64,000 nucleotides of DNA, taken from NCBI GenBank assembly GCA_013180625.2, contig SNVD02014654.1:1-64000 (forward strand). Direction: 5' to 3'. Made by a program: the position numbers and the translations under genes. Below the pieces are notes generated by a model that did not search any database, had not been told where the DNA came from, and saw nothing but the letters and a program-made list of their open reading frames with translations. This document shows, in pieces, positions 46,217-60,432 of the stretch (position 1 is its first letter; every line of letters begins with the position of its first letter). The DNA comes from Boswellia sacra (taxonomy: Eukaryota > Streptophyta > Magnoliopsida > Sapindales > Burseraceae).

Positions 46217-47640
46217 TTATTATTTTAATATAAATCATATTATTAATTAATTTTATATTATTAATTATTTTATAATATTTGAAAATAAAAATTATTTTTA
46301 ATTTTTTCTTAAACTAGAATTTATTTAAAATTAAAACACAAATACACATAGTAAAACATATTCTTTATCACTTATTCTTCTTGAAAAATGAATAAATATA
46401 TATTCCTCTTTTATCTTAAAACAAAAATTATAAAAACAAAAACACAAAATTCATAATCAAATGAATATATATTGTATGTTTTTGTTTCCAAAATTTTCAT
46501 TTTGATATGGGAATAAGAGGTATGCTTACACATTTTACGAGAAATAGATTGCGTAAAAATATGTTTAATTATGCGTATTTTATGTTTTTGTATAAAAATA
46601 AATTATAATTTAAAAATTAAAAATTATTTTTTTATTTTAAAAAATTAAAATATAATATTTGATTAATAATATAATTTATATTAAAACAATAAAATAATTT
46701 TGAAATAAAAAATAAAAAAGATGAATTATATAAGTAGAGAGTATTTTGAAAATGAGAAGAGGTTGTTTTTTATTTTAGAGGATGATGCATGAGACGAATT
46801 GTATCTATACTCACCATTTTTTCAGATTCTCAATGAAAATGCAATCCAAATATGTTTTACACAATCTTTAATAAACTTTGAACCGAAACAAAAGTACCAA
46901 AAAAAAAGAAGTTTTTCCAGCAATAATAATTTATACGTTATCTGTAACGCAACGTTCCATAACTCGGTAAATAGAACCAAGCATAGATTACAACTATATA
47001 CATTTAAAATTAAGCTAAATTCATTAGTTGATTTCCTATACAGTTTTATAATATAATTTTATAGTTCATTTTTAAAGACATTTTCACTCGGGTGAAAACG
47101 AAATAAAGTTAATATAACAATAATATTTAAGATCTTAGTGTAATTATTAATTAAAATTAGAAATCGAAAATATGCATTTAAATCTACCATTATCTAGGAA
47201 AAATATAAAAAAAGTAATATATGATATGGAAATTTCCTAACAATTGAAAACCACAAATATTTCCAGCTTTATAATTCAAATATGTAAATAATTTAAAAGA
47301 ATTCACTGAACTCTCCTTTACCAATGTAATTTTGTAAAAATCTAATTAAAAACTTATACATGTATTAAAACTTAATTAATGAGAAAAAGTGATGAATTAT
47401 ATTCCCATGATTATATTGATTTCGATTTTGTGAAAAAAATTATTTATCTTAAATTTTGGAAACATTAATTATTGTTATAATTTTAGTACAATAAAATAAT
47501 AGTTAAGCTTTAGACATTGAAAAAAAAAATGTCAATATTATGATGTCTAAATTCATTAAAATCTGATCAATTCTCTTCTCAACGAATCATTCAAATTTGG
47601 TTTGTGTTTGTGTTTTTAATTCATTCCCCCTAATATATTT
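46217..47640. other. AT-rich intergenic region upstream of pTAC5
   Basis: Strongly AT-rich, with many short A and T runs. No gene, RNA or transposon end recognised. Confidence 0.5.
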
Positions 47641-47654
47641 TAAGTTGAAATTTG

Positions 47655-47676
47655 GCGTCGACGTGACGTGGAGGTT
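47655..47676 (+). promoter_or_regulatory. ACGT-core cluster (G-box/ABRE-like) before pTAC5
   Basis: GTCGACGTGACGTGGAGG holds two overlapping ACGT cores, including TGACGTGG, the type of site bound by plant bZIP factors in light- or ABA-responsive promoters. It lies about 100 bases before the ATG at 47777, so it may be in the core promoter or leader. Function is inferred from motif and place only. Confidence 0.4.
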
Positions 47677-47776
47677 TATATTGACGCCTTAAACTCAATC
47701 AAAATATCTGCAATGGATTAGGTTCCCGCCGGCGGAGCAGAGCATCTGTAACTAATCGTATCTTATCTTCCTCTTC

Positions 47777-50700
47777 ATGTCTTCTCTTCTTCCCCTCTCC
47801 CTCTTTCTGAATCCTCCTCTCCATTTCCACCTCCATCCTAAAGGGTACACTCCTCTTCCTCTTCTACTCTCACTCTCCGGAAGTAGAACTTCCACCTTCC
47901 CAATCCGTGCCACTGATAGTGATAGAGAAGAAATCCGATGGCTCCGCGAGGAGCAGCGCTGGCTCCGCGAAGAGCAGCGCTGGCTCCGCGAAGAGCAGCG
48001 CTGGATTAGCGAACGTGAGTCCCTGCTCCGCCGGATTGCCGATCTCAAACTTGAGATACAGGCCTTGCAGAATCGCAACAACTTTAGTGAAGGAGTTTCC
48101 GTGTCCGATACGATTGCTCATGCTGATTTGTTAAAGGTGATAAAATTGAAAAATTCTCTTCCTCTTCCTTGAAACGCGTGATCTGAGTTAATGGGATGCA
48201 TGCAGGTACCAAAGGAGAAGAGTTTGATTGCTGAGAGAGGAATAGTGGTGGAGGAGAAGGAACAGAAACAAGTGGAAAGCCAGGGAAAGAAGCGGAAAGC
48301 ATTGAGGAAAGGCAGCCAAGGAGAGGCGGTTAAAGCGATGCAGGTTTTGTGTTTAATTTCTCGAAATGATTTTATGAATTAACTTTCTCGCTTCGGAGCT
48401 GTGCAAAAGTACCGAGTGTTAAGGGATGTTTTGAAAATAACCAAAATTACTTTCTCTTTTGGAGCCTACCATCCGTTAACCTATAACATCTTAACAAGTA
48501 ACCTGTTACGGGTTAACTACAGAAACAAGCTAAGTTATACAGATTAATGTGTTCAACAAGTTAATCTCAAATGGGTTGATGGATAGGTGGATTAAGTATT
48601 TTTTAATAAAGCTATTTTTGTCAACTACTAAACTTAATTATGCAATCAAATAAAATATTAATTTTGCTATTTTTCAAGATATCTCCTAAAATTTCGTTAT
48701 TCCTTCTTATTTTTTAATTAACTTCACTCTCACTTTGTCAATTCTCAAATATTAGTGACCTTATAATATAGTAGAAGGTTAATTGCTTGCATAACCTAAT
48801 TTGGAGACATAATTTGAAGTTTTGTCAAACTCCAATTTTTTGCTGCCTAGTCAACTTATGCGTCTATGGCTTAATGAGGTTTTAACCCGTCGGCCATGAT
48901 CAGTTGATAAGAGTTGGCTCGTTGACCCTGACAAATCATCTTACACGGAACGATATTGTCCTTCAAGTTTTATTTGGCTAGAGAATTAAAGAAAACATTA
49001 AACCTGCTAAAAATAAAAACAACCCCTAATTTGATCCATCTCTTATAATTTTCTGAAATAAAAAACTGTTCTTCTGTGAGCAGAAGATAGATCTTAAAAT
49101 GTTGGTCATTGGCGAGCTGCCCTACAAGTTGAAATTGATGTTTAAATTTGAAGAAAGTTGAAATCATCAGAATACTTATAATCTAAATATCTGAATAGGG
49201 ATGTGATTAGTATGCAGGAATTTCTTAAAAAGCTACTCAAATTGGGCGAAAAAGTTTGCTGATATGTCCATTTACTGGAAGTGAACATGAACACGGAAAT
49301 GAACGAGTTTAATACCTGCTGATATCTATTTTTCAATTCCCAATTGGCGAGGGACTTCTAAGATCTCAAATATTTATATTATAGTCTACACATTTTCGGT
49401 TGGACAATTTTATTTCTGGATTTTATTATTTTGGTTTTGACATTGAACCGAGAGCTTCTTTCCAGATTAAGAGAACTGTGGTCATTGAATAGTTCACTTT
49501 TAATCAGGATTTAATTATGATGTAATGCATCAAATATAAATCAATGCCAATTGTGATATCACTTAGGCTTTTAGCAGAGAAAAAGGAAAAGGTTAAAAAA
49601 CAGGATTGTATGCTAAATAAACAGCTTTAGTTTGATTTGGTCAGACTGCTTTACATTTTAAACTGGAGAGCCAATTGTATGAGAGAATAGCATTCTAGAA
49701 ATTGTATTTAATTTCAGAGTCAAGGCTGAGACAATTATACAACATCTGTGATTATTAATAAAAACATTTTATTTGAAGTAATCTATGTCAATATCTCTTT
49801 ATTACAACTTATTTTACAGGACATATTGCAACTTTAGTTTCATTTTGGATATCAAATTCCTTCCATTGATTTGAAAGCCCAGTAATTTTTTATCCAAAAA
49901 TCCTCTGAAGTTGAGCACAACTTTGCGTTGGTGTTAATGGTAATGTTTTTGACATACTGTGTAACAGTGTCTTCTGCGCCAACTGGACATACAGCTGGCT
50001 TCATTTCCAATTTTATCACCTTTTTTTTTCCATTTTCTTCCTCATGTTTACCATTTTATTATTGTTGGGATATTGGTATCCAAATTGGACGTCTAATTGG
50101 TTTTTATTTGCTCCATAATCTGTGTGACTTACAGGAAGCATTGGAAAAGTTAGGATTTTACTCGGGTGAGGAGGACATGGAGTTTTCCAGCTTCTCAAGT
50201 GGAACTGAACGTGCTGTGAAGACGTGGCAAGTAAGTTGCAAATTTCATTGCATATTGTCTCACAAGTTGGATAAAACTTTGTCAAAATCACCAAATATAA
50301 CACTCTTTCTTAATAGACTCACCAAATGTGTATAGGTTAATATATTGGTTATTTAGTCCATCATCTTGGTTGACAGGCTACAGTTGGTGCATCTGAAGAT
50401 GGAATAATGACTTCAGAACTCCTTGAAAGGTTATATATGGAGCATCACATTGAGGATGCTAGCGTTATCATTAATACAGATCACAAAGAAGCCACCAGGA
50501 CTGCTCCACTTAAGGTTGGTGAAATTACGCAGCTTCCAACAATCCTAACTATTGTGCTTCTGGCATTTATTTTTGTTGTTTCTCTGATTATTTTGCTCGC
50601 TGGGTTGGTTAGTACACCTTTATTTTTGGATTCTAGGTTGAGTGCAGCTGTCCCCAAAAAGCAGCAGCTTCTATGTGTTCTGAAGTTGCGTTTGGCTATA

Positions 50701-53700
50701 CAAACCTCCCAATCTGTTAGAGAATGTCCATTCTGGTCATGATTTTGACTTAGCTCATGCTTGTTTGTTCATTGTGCAAAATAGATATCATCCTAATAGA
50801 GTCGCTCTCATATTCATATATTCAGTCAAATTTTGAAACAGCTTATATCTTCTATGTAACTTTAAAGAAATCATGTTTCGTCCTGAGGATGATGGTCCAA
50901 CCCCAGAAGTTCTCTAGAGAATTTGGGTGATAAATGATGCAAACACCTAGACCAGATATAGCTTATGGTATTTCATAGGATGACCTACAATACATGTTAT
51001 GAGAGTGCTTTAATCAGAGAAGTATTCAGAAAAAATGTTATTATGTTTCTCAGTGATCCTAAGATTTGCTATTTTAATGGAGATGAAGCTTATAACATCT
51101 CAATATGAGGGATAGGTGTTTAAATGTACTGAAACGCTGATCTTATTGAAGTTTGTATAGCTGATTTATCCTATGACTTGAAAACCTGTAGGTCAACAAA
51201 ACAACTGCATGAAAATCTAGTTCCATATGTATGTGTGAAGCTGTTACAAAAGTTATCATAAGATAGGCATTGGACTTGAATTGAACTCCTAGCTTGAAAA
51301 GTGTAGTCTTGTTTTTTTTCAAGCATTTAGTATAGTAGCTATTTGTGGAAAAAAAATATATATTACTTCTCACTTAGAATAAAACGATACAGAGGAATAA
51401 ATATACCAGAAAAATATATCAAACCCTACATATCAGGAATGAAATCAGGAACAAATTACATAAAATCAGGAATACCAAATCTGCCTAATAAACAAAATCT
51501 GTACAGGAAGAAATTTCCTAAAACACTTATATTGCTTTCCAACACTCCCCCTCAAGCTGGTGAATAGATATCATCCATTCCCAGCTTGATTGTAATATCT
51601 TGAAATGTTGAACCTGTCAAACCTTTGGTTAGAATGTCTGCTAACTGTCCATGTGTTGAGACATATGGTATGCAAACCAACCCACTTTCAAGCTTTTTCT
51701 GAATGAAATGCCTATTCACTTCAACATGTTTAGTTCGATCATGATGAACCGGATTATGTGCAATATTAATGCCAAACTTATTGTCACAATATAAGCGCAT
51801 TGGTCCTTTCCATTTACCTTGAGGTCAGCCAAAATTATTTTAATCCACATTAACTGACAAATGCCTTGCTTCATGGCTCGGAATTCTGCTCCAGCGCTTG
51901 ATTTTGCTACGACCGTTCGTTTCTTGCTTCTCCACGTCACCAAATGTCCTCAAATCAATGTACAATATCCTGAAGTTGATCTTCTATCAATTGTTGAACC
52001 TCCCCAATCTGCATCCATATAAGATTCATGACTTGCTCTTCATTCTTTTTGAACAAAATCCCTTTTTCCTGGATTGCTTTTGAGGTACCGTAAAACCCAT
52101 ATACTGCTTGAAGATGGCCTTCTTGTGGGCTATGCATAAACTGACTTATCACCCCAACAGACATATGTTATGTCTGGGTTTGTATGAGACAAATAGATAA
52201 GCTTTCCAACCAATTTTTGGTTCCTTTCTTTGTTAAAAAGTCCATCATCTTCTTGTATTCCAATCTTATGATTCGGTTCAATGGTGTGCTGGCTGGTTTG
52301 CATCCTAACATCCTGGTTTCTTTGAGGAGATCTAATACATACTTCCATTGAGATAAGAAAATTCCTGCTGCTGATCAAGCCACTTCAATTCCTAAGAAAA
52401 ATCTAAGTTTTCTGAGGTCTTTAATTTCAAACTCCTCAGCCAATCTTTTCTGAAGTAATTGTTTTCTATCGGATCATTACCGGTGATGATTATATCATCC
52501 ACATAGACAATTAAGGCAGTCACTCCCCCTGAAGTTGAATGTTTGATAAAGAGAGTGTGATCACCATGACTTTGCTTATATCTCATCTCTAGCATAACCC
52601 TTGAAAATCTTCCAAACCATGCCCTTGGAGATTTTTTTTAGCCCGTATAATGCCTTCTTTAACCTTCATACTTTATTTTCATCAAAATAATTTCCATATC
52701 CTGGTGGACTTCTCATGTATACTTCCTCCTCCAGATCACCATGTGGAAATGCATTTTTGACATCAAATTTCTACAAATACCAATCAAAGTTAGCTGCTAA
52801 AGACGAGAATGCGGATAGTGTTCGTTTTTGCAACTGGGGCAAATGTCTCTTGATAATCTATACCATAGGTTTGAGTGTACCCCTTGGCTACCAAGTTCCA
52901 ACCTCATCTTCTATCTCTCCAACATCCCATCAGCCTTATACTTTATGGTGAACACCCATTTACCTACAGGTTTTCCCTTTTAATAGATCAACAAGTTCCC
53001 TGGTTTGATTCTTTTTCAATGGTCTCATCTCCTCTCCATAGCATTTTTCCAATTCTTATCTCTTATGCCTCTAGTAAGGTTTGTGGAATAGGAATGCAAT
53101 TGGCTTGAGTTAGGTAGATTTTGTGATCATGCGACGTAAAGTGTGAAATAGGTTGTTGGGTGCATGTCCTAGTGCCTTTCCTAATTCCTATTTGCAAATC
53201 TAAATCATAAATGAGTGGAGAAAGAGATGAAACTTTAGTTCCTGTTACTGGATCAGATTATTGAACTTGATTTATTAGAATAGACCCTTACTTCTCCTAG
53301 AGTAAACCTGCAGTGGTTGTGCAATAGTGGGTTCATCAATTTGGGGCAAAATAGGGGCTGAATGAACTGTTTCAGTGTCAGACATCTCAGATTTGGATAG
53401 CTGAACAGGATTGCGTTCTTTAATCATAGGAGAATAGCTTTTTGTTCGTAAATCAAGAAAAATAGAATTAGCATTTTCCTCATCTTCCAGAGGTATTTTC
53501 TCCTCCTGAAGATGAGGATGGACAAAAAAAGATTCATTTTCAAACAAAAGTAACATCCATTGCAACAAAAAATCTTCGGGACAGTGGATGGTAACATATA
53601 TAACCCTTTTTTGTGGTGGAATAACCAACAAAAACACATTTCAGGGCACGTGGATCAAGCTTCCCTCTATTCTGTGCATGGATATGAAGAAAGGCAACAC

Positions 53701-56700
53701 AACCAAACACCGTAGGTGGTAAATTGCAAAACACATGATTTTCAAGATAAAATTCTGAAAACACAGTCAAAGGACTCTTAAACTCTAATGCCCATGTAGG
53801 AAGTCTATTTATTAAATAGGCTGCATTGAGAACAGCCTCCCCCCAATAGGATTTTGGTACCTTTTTTTTGAACAAGAGAGCTCAAGTAATTTCAAGGAGA
53901 TGTCTGTTTTCTCTTTCGGCCACTCCATTTTGTTGTGGCGTATTAACACATGAATGGTGGATAATTCCTTTCTCTTTGGAGACAAGGTAATAGGGTTTGG
54001 TTAAAATAATCTTGAGCATTATGTGTTCGAATGCTTTTTATACAAACCCCAAATTGGTTCTTTACCATCCTATAAAAATTAGGAAAAACTGAACTCACAT
54101 CAGATTTATGTTTTAAAAGAAAGATCCATGTAGCCCTTGTACAATTATCAATAAATGACCCAAACTATTTTGCACTTGAAACATTAGGAAATTTAGATGA
54201 ACTCCAAATATCAGAATGTATTAATGAAAAAGGAGAAAGAGACCTTTTATTGCTTAAAGGAAATGACACATTATGATGTTTGGCAAATTCACAAACATCA
54301 CAACGAAAAATGCCTACATCAACATTTTTGAACAGGGAAGGGAACATGTTTTTCAAAAAAATTAAATTGTGGATGTCCAAGACGCAAATTTTGAAGCCAA
54401 ATTTCATTTTTATTTAAATGAGGCCTTTTGGAAAGGTAAGTAATAGAGGGTTTATCGTTGTTGCAATTTTTTGTCTCTAGTAAATAAAGTCCACTTTCCT
54501 TCTTAGCATGTCCAATTATCCTCTTGAGTTGGGTAAAAAATAGCTTTACAACTTATGTCTTCAATGATTTTTGGGATTAACAAAAGATTGATAGTCAATT
54601 TTGGAATATGTAGCACATTTTTTAATATGAGAGAAGAAATAGAAACCGTTGCTTGACCAGCCACTGTGATTAGTTTCCTGTCAGCAATTTAAATTTTTTG
54701 TTGCTAGGACAAGGGTTTTAGGGAGTGAATACCTGTAAGGAATATGTCATATGGTCTGTTGCACCTGAGCCTATGACCAAGTACCATTTTTTAGTGTTTC
54801 AGAGGCATTTAAAGCATAAGAAATAGAAAAAAAAATACCTGTTTGAGCTAAAGAACTTGATGTTGTCGGTTTTGCAATGGAATTAAGGAAACTTCTCAAC
54901 CTTTCTATTTCTTCTTGATTAAATCCTCCAGTTTCTGACCCACTGGAACCTGATTTTTCAGATGCTTGATCCTCAGAATTTGACATATAGGCTTGCCTTT
55001 TTGAATGATCAGTTTTGGCGACATTACCCTTACCTTTTCCTTGCCATTTTCCATAAAGTTTCCAACAGGTTTCCTTGGTGTTACTCCATCTCAATTGACA
55101 AGTTTTGAGACATCAATTCTTCCCATTCTCGACACTCTGGTCTTTCTCTGTTAGGATACATGATGGTTCCTTCACTGTTTTTGTTAGAAATCATAGCTGA
55201 CCCTTCAGGTACTGAAGAATCAGGCATAACATTTCTTCGATCTGCTTCTGCCCTAATTATTAAAACACCATTGAGAGAACGCAAGTTTTCTTTTCCAAGG
55301 ACTTGGACTCGAACTTGGTCAAACCCCACATTGGGTCCTGCAAGAAGTTCAAAATATTCTCTCCTTTTCTACAAACTTCTTCAACATGGCAGCATCATCA
55401 CTACACTTCATCTAAAAATTTTGTTAATAATCCAATTCCAGCCATAATCCTTTCACGGTGTTGAAGTATTCAATAACGGAGAGATTACTTGTTTGGTGGC
55501 TGAGATTTTTGTTTTAATCTCATAAATCAATGCAGCATCTTTAGCTTTTGAGTAGGTTAGGCAAACTGCCTCCTAAATCTCTTTTGCAGTTGAAAGAAAC
55601 ATTAACATATCACTGACTTCGGGCACCATGGAATTCCAAAGCCAAGACATAATCTTGAGTCTTCTTCTTCCCAGATTTGACACTTCGTATCCTCCAGATC
55701 CATCAGTAAACAGATGACTCAACTTTCCTTTTCCTTTTAGAAACCTTTTCGCGATCTGTGACCACCTTCGATAATACTTTCCATGAAAGCAATATGACAG
55801 CTGAATATTTTGTAGTTCAGTTGTTGTTTGGGATGAAATTTTTTTTTTTTTCTGAAAGAGGAACAACACTTTTAGAGTTGATTTCAGATGTTTCAGACAT
55901 ATTGGAACAGGAAGGATGACCAGACAGTAAGAAGAAAGAACGGTGATAATAAAAAAAAAAAAGAAAAAAATTAAGCAGGACAGGCTCTAGGTGAGAATGA
56001 ATCAAAATAATTTTTCCCAGGAAGCTTGATAAAATGTGTATTACTTCTCACTTGGGATAAAATGAGACGGGAATAAATGTACTAGAAAATATATCAATCC
56101 CCACAAAATCCCTACATATCAGGAATGAAATCAGGAACAAATTACATAAAACGAGGAATGACAAATCTGCCTTATAAACAAAATCTATACAAGAATAAAT
56201 TTCCTAAAACGCTTATATTGCTTTTCAACACTATTCACATTGGGTGCAGAAGGTCATCTGGGAGTTCACATTTAAAGTTAACCATGTGCTTTGGAAAATG
56301 GGAAATCCAAAGCGTTCTTTTGGCTTTATTTTTTTAGAATTTGTTTTTATTACTTTTCTTGTGGATGTTAACTGGCTTGATTCAACTAATTATTATCTCA
56401 GCTGTTATATAATCATTGGTAGTTTCCCTCTCTTAGTTGGCAGATTAACAAGCTGATGGTATACGTGCTGATGTTTTTGTATGTTATTTTTTCAGGAAGG
56501 TACAAATGGAGCTGTCGTTGCTTCTATGACTGAAATCTCAGAACTTCAGCAAAAAGTTGTGAGCGAGGAAGTTGTTACAGAAGTTGAGGTATCTGAACAG
56601 AGGGTTTTCCTTCTTGGAGAGAATCGGTGGGAGGAACCTTCTAGACTTGCTAGCAGGGACAAACAAACTGTTGTAACCAAACCCAGGGACACCATAACCA

Positions 56701-59700
56701 AATGCCTCAGTTGCCGTGGGGAGGGCCGCCTAATGTGTACAGGTACTTGTGTCATTACATGGTTTGAATTATCACTTTCAAGGAGATTAGTTTTTTCCCT
56801 TTCCTTTTTTCCTGATAAAAAGGGAACATTGATCGTCATCCTGGAAGAATTACATATATTGCCTCTAGTCAAAAGTAATTGCAGTTTGGCAGTTGAAGAG
56901 AACAGAATACGGAAACTCCACTTTTGTAGAAGGTTCCTGCTTCATACAGAAGTACCTTACTAAGGTTAAAGACTTATGTGAATCTTAGAACCAACACTAG
57001 TGTTAATATCACCTTTTTGAAGCAGTTTAGATATGACATTTAGGCTCTTAGCTAATATGTCGATACTCAAATTTTGTTAAGACTAAAGTGATTGACGGCA
57101 TGAACCCAGGAACATTAATGACTTTGAAGATCAAGGTCTGAACACTTTTAAGTGATTTTAAATATGAATTTGGATAGATATAATTGTATACATGTTTTTG
57201 TTAGATAAAGCACAAAAATCTTATCTAAAAAAAGCAGATAACAGAAAGCATGCCAGAGGTCCACAGAAAAAAAAAAAAAAAAAGAAACAAAGTAACAAAA
57301 ACCTATAAACACATGGGTGCCCAATTCCTTTGAATAAAGATGAAGAAAATTCCTTAAAATTGCATCGTAATTGAGGCACATAAAGAAGGAAGAGTGTGAA
57401 CTTCACCCCAACATCTTCCAATCTTCCGCCATAGTATCCTTGTAAATTCTTTTATTTCTCTCCAACCATAAAACCCATAACACTGCTAGAAAATATCTCC
57501 ATGAGAAACGGCTCTCTCCTTCTCCAGACACTCAATAGTATTCAATGAACAAAGAAGCACAATTCTTTGCATAACTTAGCTAATATTAGCCTCTCCAAAA
57601 AAATTTATGCGATAATTTTGAAGCAGTACACAGTCTAGGAACAAATGGTCCACACTTTCAGATTCCTTTTTGCATAAACAATCCAGTTCAGAAAGAAAAT
57701 CGTCCCGGACCATTTGGATTGGATAATGTTGAACATGCTAATTTTTCCTTAAGAAACCAACCAGGTGAAGAACTGAATCTTAGAAGGCACTTTAGCCTTC
57801 CAAATTAAAATCAGCTGGCAGAAAATCAATCCAAGAAGAGTTACCAATGCGCCAAGTGAAAAAAGAATTGCAAGAAAAGTTTCCTGATGGTTCAACCCTC
57901 CACACCCTAAAATATTCTCCTGAATTATCCAAGAAAACATTCTTAATAAAAGAAAGAAGAGAGGGTAACTCATTGACTTCTCTATCCTCCACATTTCTTA
58001 TGAAATCAAAATTCCAACCTAGAGAATTGAAAGATAACACCTGCCTACTTTTTATCGACGCCTTCTGAGCTTTAGAAAAGTATCTAAGAAATAATGAGAG
58101 AGTATATCCAACCATCAATCCTCCTAAAACTGAAATCTATTACATATATGAACAATGTTATTTAAGAGGCTAGAAAAAACAAAATAAATTTGAGAAATAG
58201 CCATCTAGGGGCTCCTTGAGAAATCCCTAGTAACAATGTGGGAATCCCACCCATTTTAATTTAACCTATGGCTATGTCTTATAACCTCATGCCAAAGAGA
58301 GCATCTCTCTATACGAAACCTCCATAACTATTTTCCCAACAAATCGCATTTTCCTTGATAAATTATCGATTTCTAACACCCTTTATCTCTAGGATGAGAA
58401 ATTAAATTCTAATGAACAAAATGCATCCTCTTCTCTTCTTTCACCCCTTCTCATAAAAATTTTGTTATTAATTTGCCAGTTGTAGGTAGCACTCTACCTC
58501 TAATCTTGAAGAAAGGTAAAAATAAATAAATAAATCAGGATATTGGACAAGAATGAAGAAATCAAAGAAATTCTCCCTCATTTTGACAAAAAAGTTCTTT
58601 CCAACCCTTGAAGATGCCTTTCAATTTTTGCAACCACTGGCTTCCAGAAACCTAGAAATTATAGATTATCACCTAAAGGTAAACCCAAATACTTCACAGG
58701 TTTAGAATCCAAAGAACAATCAATCCTATCTGCCAGAGCTACAAGTCATTATCTTGATAATCAAACCTCACCAACACACTTCTGCTTGCAGTAACTTTAA
58801 GGTCAAGCACAAAACAACTTCACAGCAGAGAAAAGATTAATTAGATTATGTTCCTTACTAAAAGGAAAAAATAAAGTATCATCCCCAAATTGCAGATGAG
58901 ACATATGAACAGGTTATCGCCCAACGTTCAACCTTTAAACAAACTTGCCTTAAAAGCCCTCTCCACTAATCTACTCAAACCATCAGATACCAAAGTAGAT
59001 AAGAAAGGGGACAAAGGGCCCCCTGTCTCAAACCTCTTCCTCTGGAAGAGCTTTTTTTTTTTTTTTTTTTCCTTCTTCATCTTATAATGAAAAGAGAAAA
59101 ATTAGTAGAAATCAAGCTATCCTTTATCCATGTGATTGTAAGCTTTCTCAAAAACAATTTTGAGAACCAAACCTTCCTTCTTTTTGCTTTACACTCTACC
59201 AAAGACAATATCAAGAATTTGTCCATTGTTGAGAAAAGCTGACTATCACTTAGAAATAATTTCCTCCATCACTTCCTTCAATCTTAGAGATGTAAGATCA
59301 TAGCAATTACCTTCTGAAGACTGAGTCTTATTCCTTTGGTAAGTCAAGACTTATAAAAGTTGCATTATTACTTTTATTTATCACCCCATATTCATGAAAC
59401 TCTTAGAGGATTTGAGGAGATCATCCCTCAGGAGATCCTAACAAGTCTTATAAAAGCCCAAAGAAAATCCATCTAGGCTAGAGATTTGTTGCTTCCACCC
59501 TCGAAAACTGTCTTTTTAATTTCCTCTATTTCAAAAGGTCTTTCGAGCCCCTCGTTTGCAAATAGGATTCAAATCCAAGCCTTGAAGTCTAGGCCTAGAA
59601 TGACTCTCACCTCTATATAAATTTTGGAAGAACCAAACAATTTCCCTTTTAATTCTGTCTGGATCCTCCACAATCTTACCATCCCCCAACACCAAGTCTA

Positions 59701-60432
59701 TAAAACATTTTTGAGTTATTATTGCCTTTTCTAATTTCCTCTTTCAAGACAAGTTCCTAAAAATTTACGTTTGCACTCACCTCTCTCCAATGTCTCCACC
59801 TCAACCAAAGAGACGAGCCCTTCTTAATTATCCAAGTTTCTAATTCTTGATAACAACCTCTGTTTTTCCTCTAATGTCTTCACAAGAGATCTTACTCCAA
59901 ACCTCCACACTGTTCCTAGTAAATTCAACCGACCCTTAAATTTATACCCTTCCCAACGTTGAGCCATATGCTTATACATAAAATGGGGGGCCATATAGTG
60001 AAGGCAGGCCCCAACCAAGGTTTTCACAGATGAGAAATTGTCTAAAATTTTACTCAAGAAGCATCTGGAGTATAATGAAGGGGAACTGATCAGCCACTAT
60101 TAGATACGTTTTTACCATCTGAAGTTATAATGCAATCAGCTGCTTTGTGTTAATCAACCGATTTGCCCACTTACGGCAATCTATCATGATTTTGAGTGCA
60201 GAGTGTAATGGAACAGGGGAGCCAAACGTTGAACCACAGGTAAAAGAAAGTATTCAAGTTTCTAACATACTCTACTTTTGTAATTACTATTAGTGGTATC
60301 AAACTTTTGCTCACATTGGCAAGATCTATCATGCAGTTTTTGGAATGGGTTGAAGAGGGAGCAAAATGTGCGTACTGTGAGGGCCTTGGATATACAATTT
60401 GTGATCTATGTGAAGGAAAAACTGTGGTTTAG
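47777..60432 (+). CDS. PTAC5: Plastid transcriptionally active 5 (pTAC5), 7 exons
   Basis: Exons: 47777-48136, 48206-48343, 50135-50230, 50377-50514, 56496-56742, 60202-60239, 60337-60432; all GT-AG, 1113 nt, 370 aa (Arabidopsis pTAC5 is a little longer). Residues 1-45 are Ser/Leu/Pro-rich and look like a chloroplast transit peptide. A coiled coil with RWLREEQ repeats follows (about 50-110). Residues 156-218 form a peptidoglycan-binding-like fold ([32 protein letters not shown]). The C-terminus is a DnaJ-type zinc domain with four CxxC pairs: C314/317, C325/328, C350/353, C361/364. pTAC5 belongs to the plastid transcriptionally active chromosome and is linked to zinc-dependent disulfide or chaperone activity. 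Introns 4 (6.0 kb) and 5 (3.5 kb) are swollen by a copia element and LINE remains; splice sites and reading frame are intact. Confidence 0.93.
47937..48006 (+). repeat. 21-bp tandem repeat in pTAC5 exon 1
   Basis: Three copies of a CGCTGGCTCCGCGARGAGCAG unit encode RWLREEQ repeats of the coiled coil. Differences between copies are at one or two bases. Confidence 0.85.
48344..50134 (+). other. pTAC5 intron 2
   Basis: 1.8 kb between exons 2 and 3. AT-rich, with no transposon or gene recognised. Confidence 0.6.
51344..56230 (-). mobile_element. Ty1/copia element in pTAC5 intron 4, minus strand, dead
   Basis: LTRs of about 200 bp at 51344-51544 and 56035-56230 (on the minus strand TGTTGG... to ...ACACA), with an exact target duplication CTATT at 51339-51343 and 56231-56235. 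The polypurine tract on the minus strand (AGCTTGAGGGGGAG, plus 51545-51558) borders the 3' LTR. The 4887-bp element lies antisense to pTAC5. Its frame is broken many times, so it is old, and the LTRs have diverged (13-base A/T insertion at 51348). Confidence 0.9.
51552..56005 (-). pseudogene. Copia gag-pol of the intron element, many frameshifts
   Basis: In minus order: gag (from about 55950, start [12 protein letters not shown], then [20 protein letters not shown]), zinc-knuckle region missing or decayed, pre-integrase (54407-54165, [22 protein letters not shown]), integrase C-terminal part (53875-53540, [39 protein letters not shown]), RT (52595-52392, with [13 protein letters not shown]) and RNase H (51943-51552, [49 protein letters not shown]). 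This is the Ty1/copia order. No segment is complete. Confidence 0.88.
57400..60110 (-). mobile_element. L1-type LINE remains in pTAC5 intron 5
   Basis: On the minus strand the RT part is seen at about 59030-58440 ([20 protein letters not shown], then a decayed [10 protein letters not shown] where ADD is expected, and [15 protein letters not shown]). A zf-RVT-like C-terminus follows at about 57800-57430 ([27 protein letters not shown]). The N-terminal endonuclease is missing and many stops are present. The limits are approximate. A T-run at 59050-59070 lies within it. No clear tail or target duplication was found. Confidence 0.75.

Noticed and set aside
57280..57300. A-run near 57270-57290 as the poly(A) tail of the LINE
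   Set aside because: The LINE is on the minus strand, so its tail would show as T on the plus strand; the A-run has the wrong polarity.
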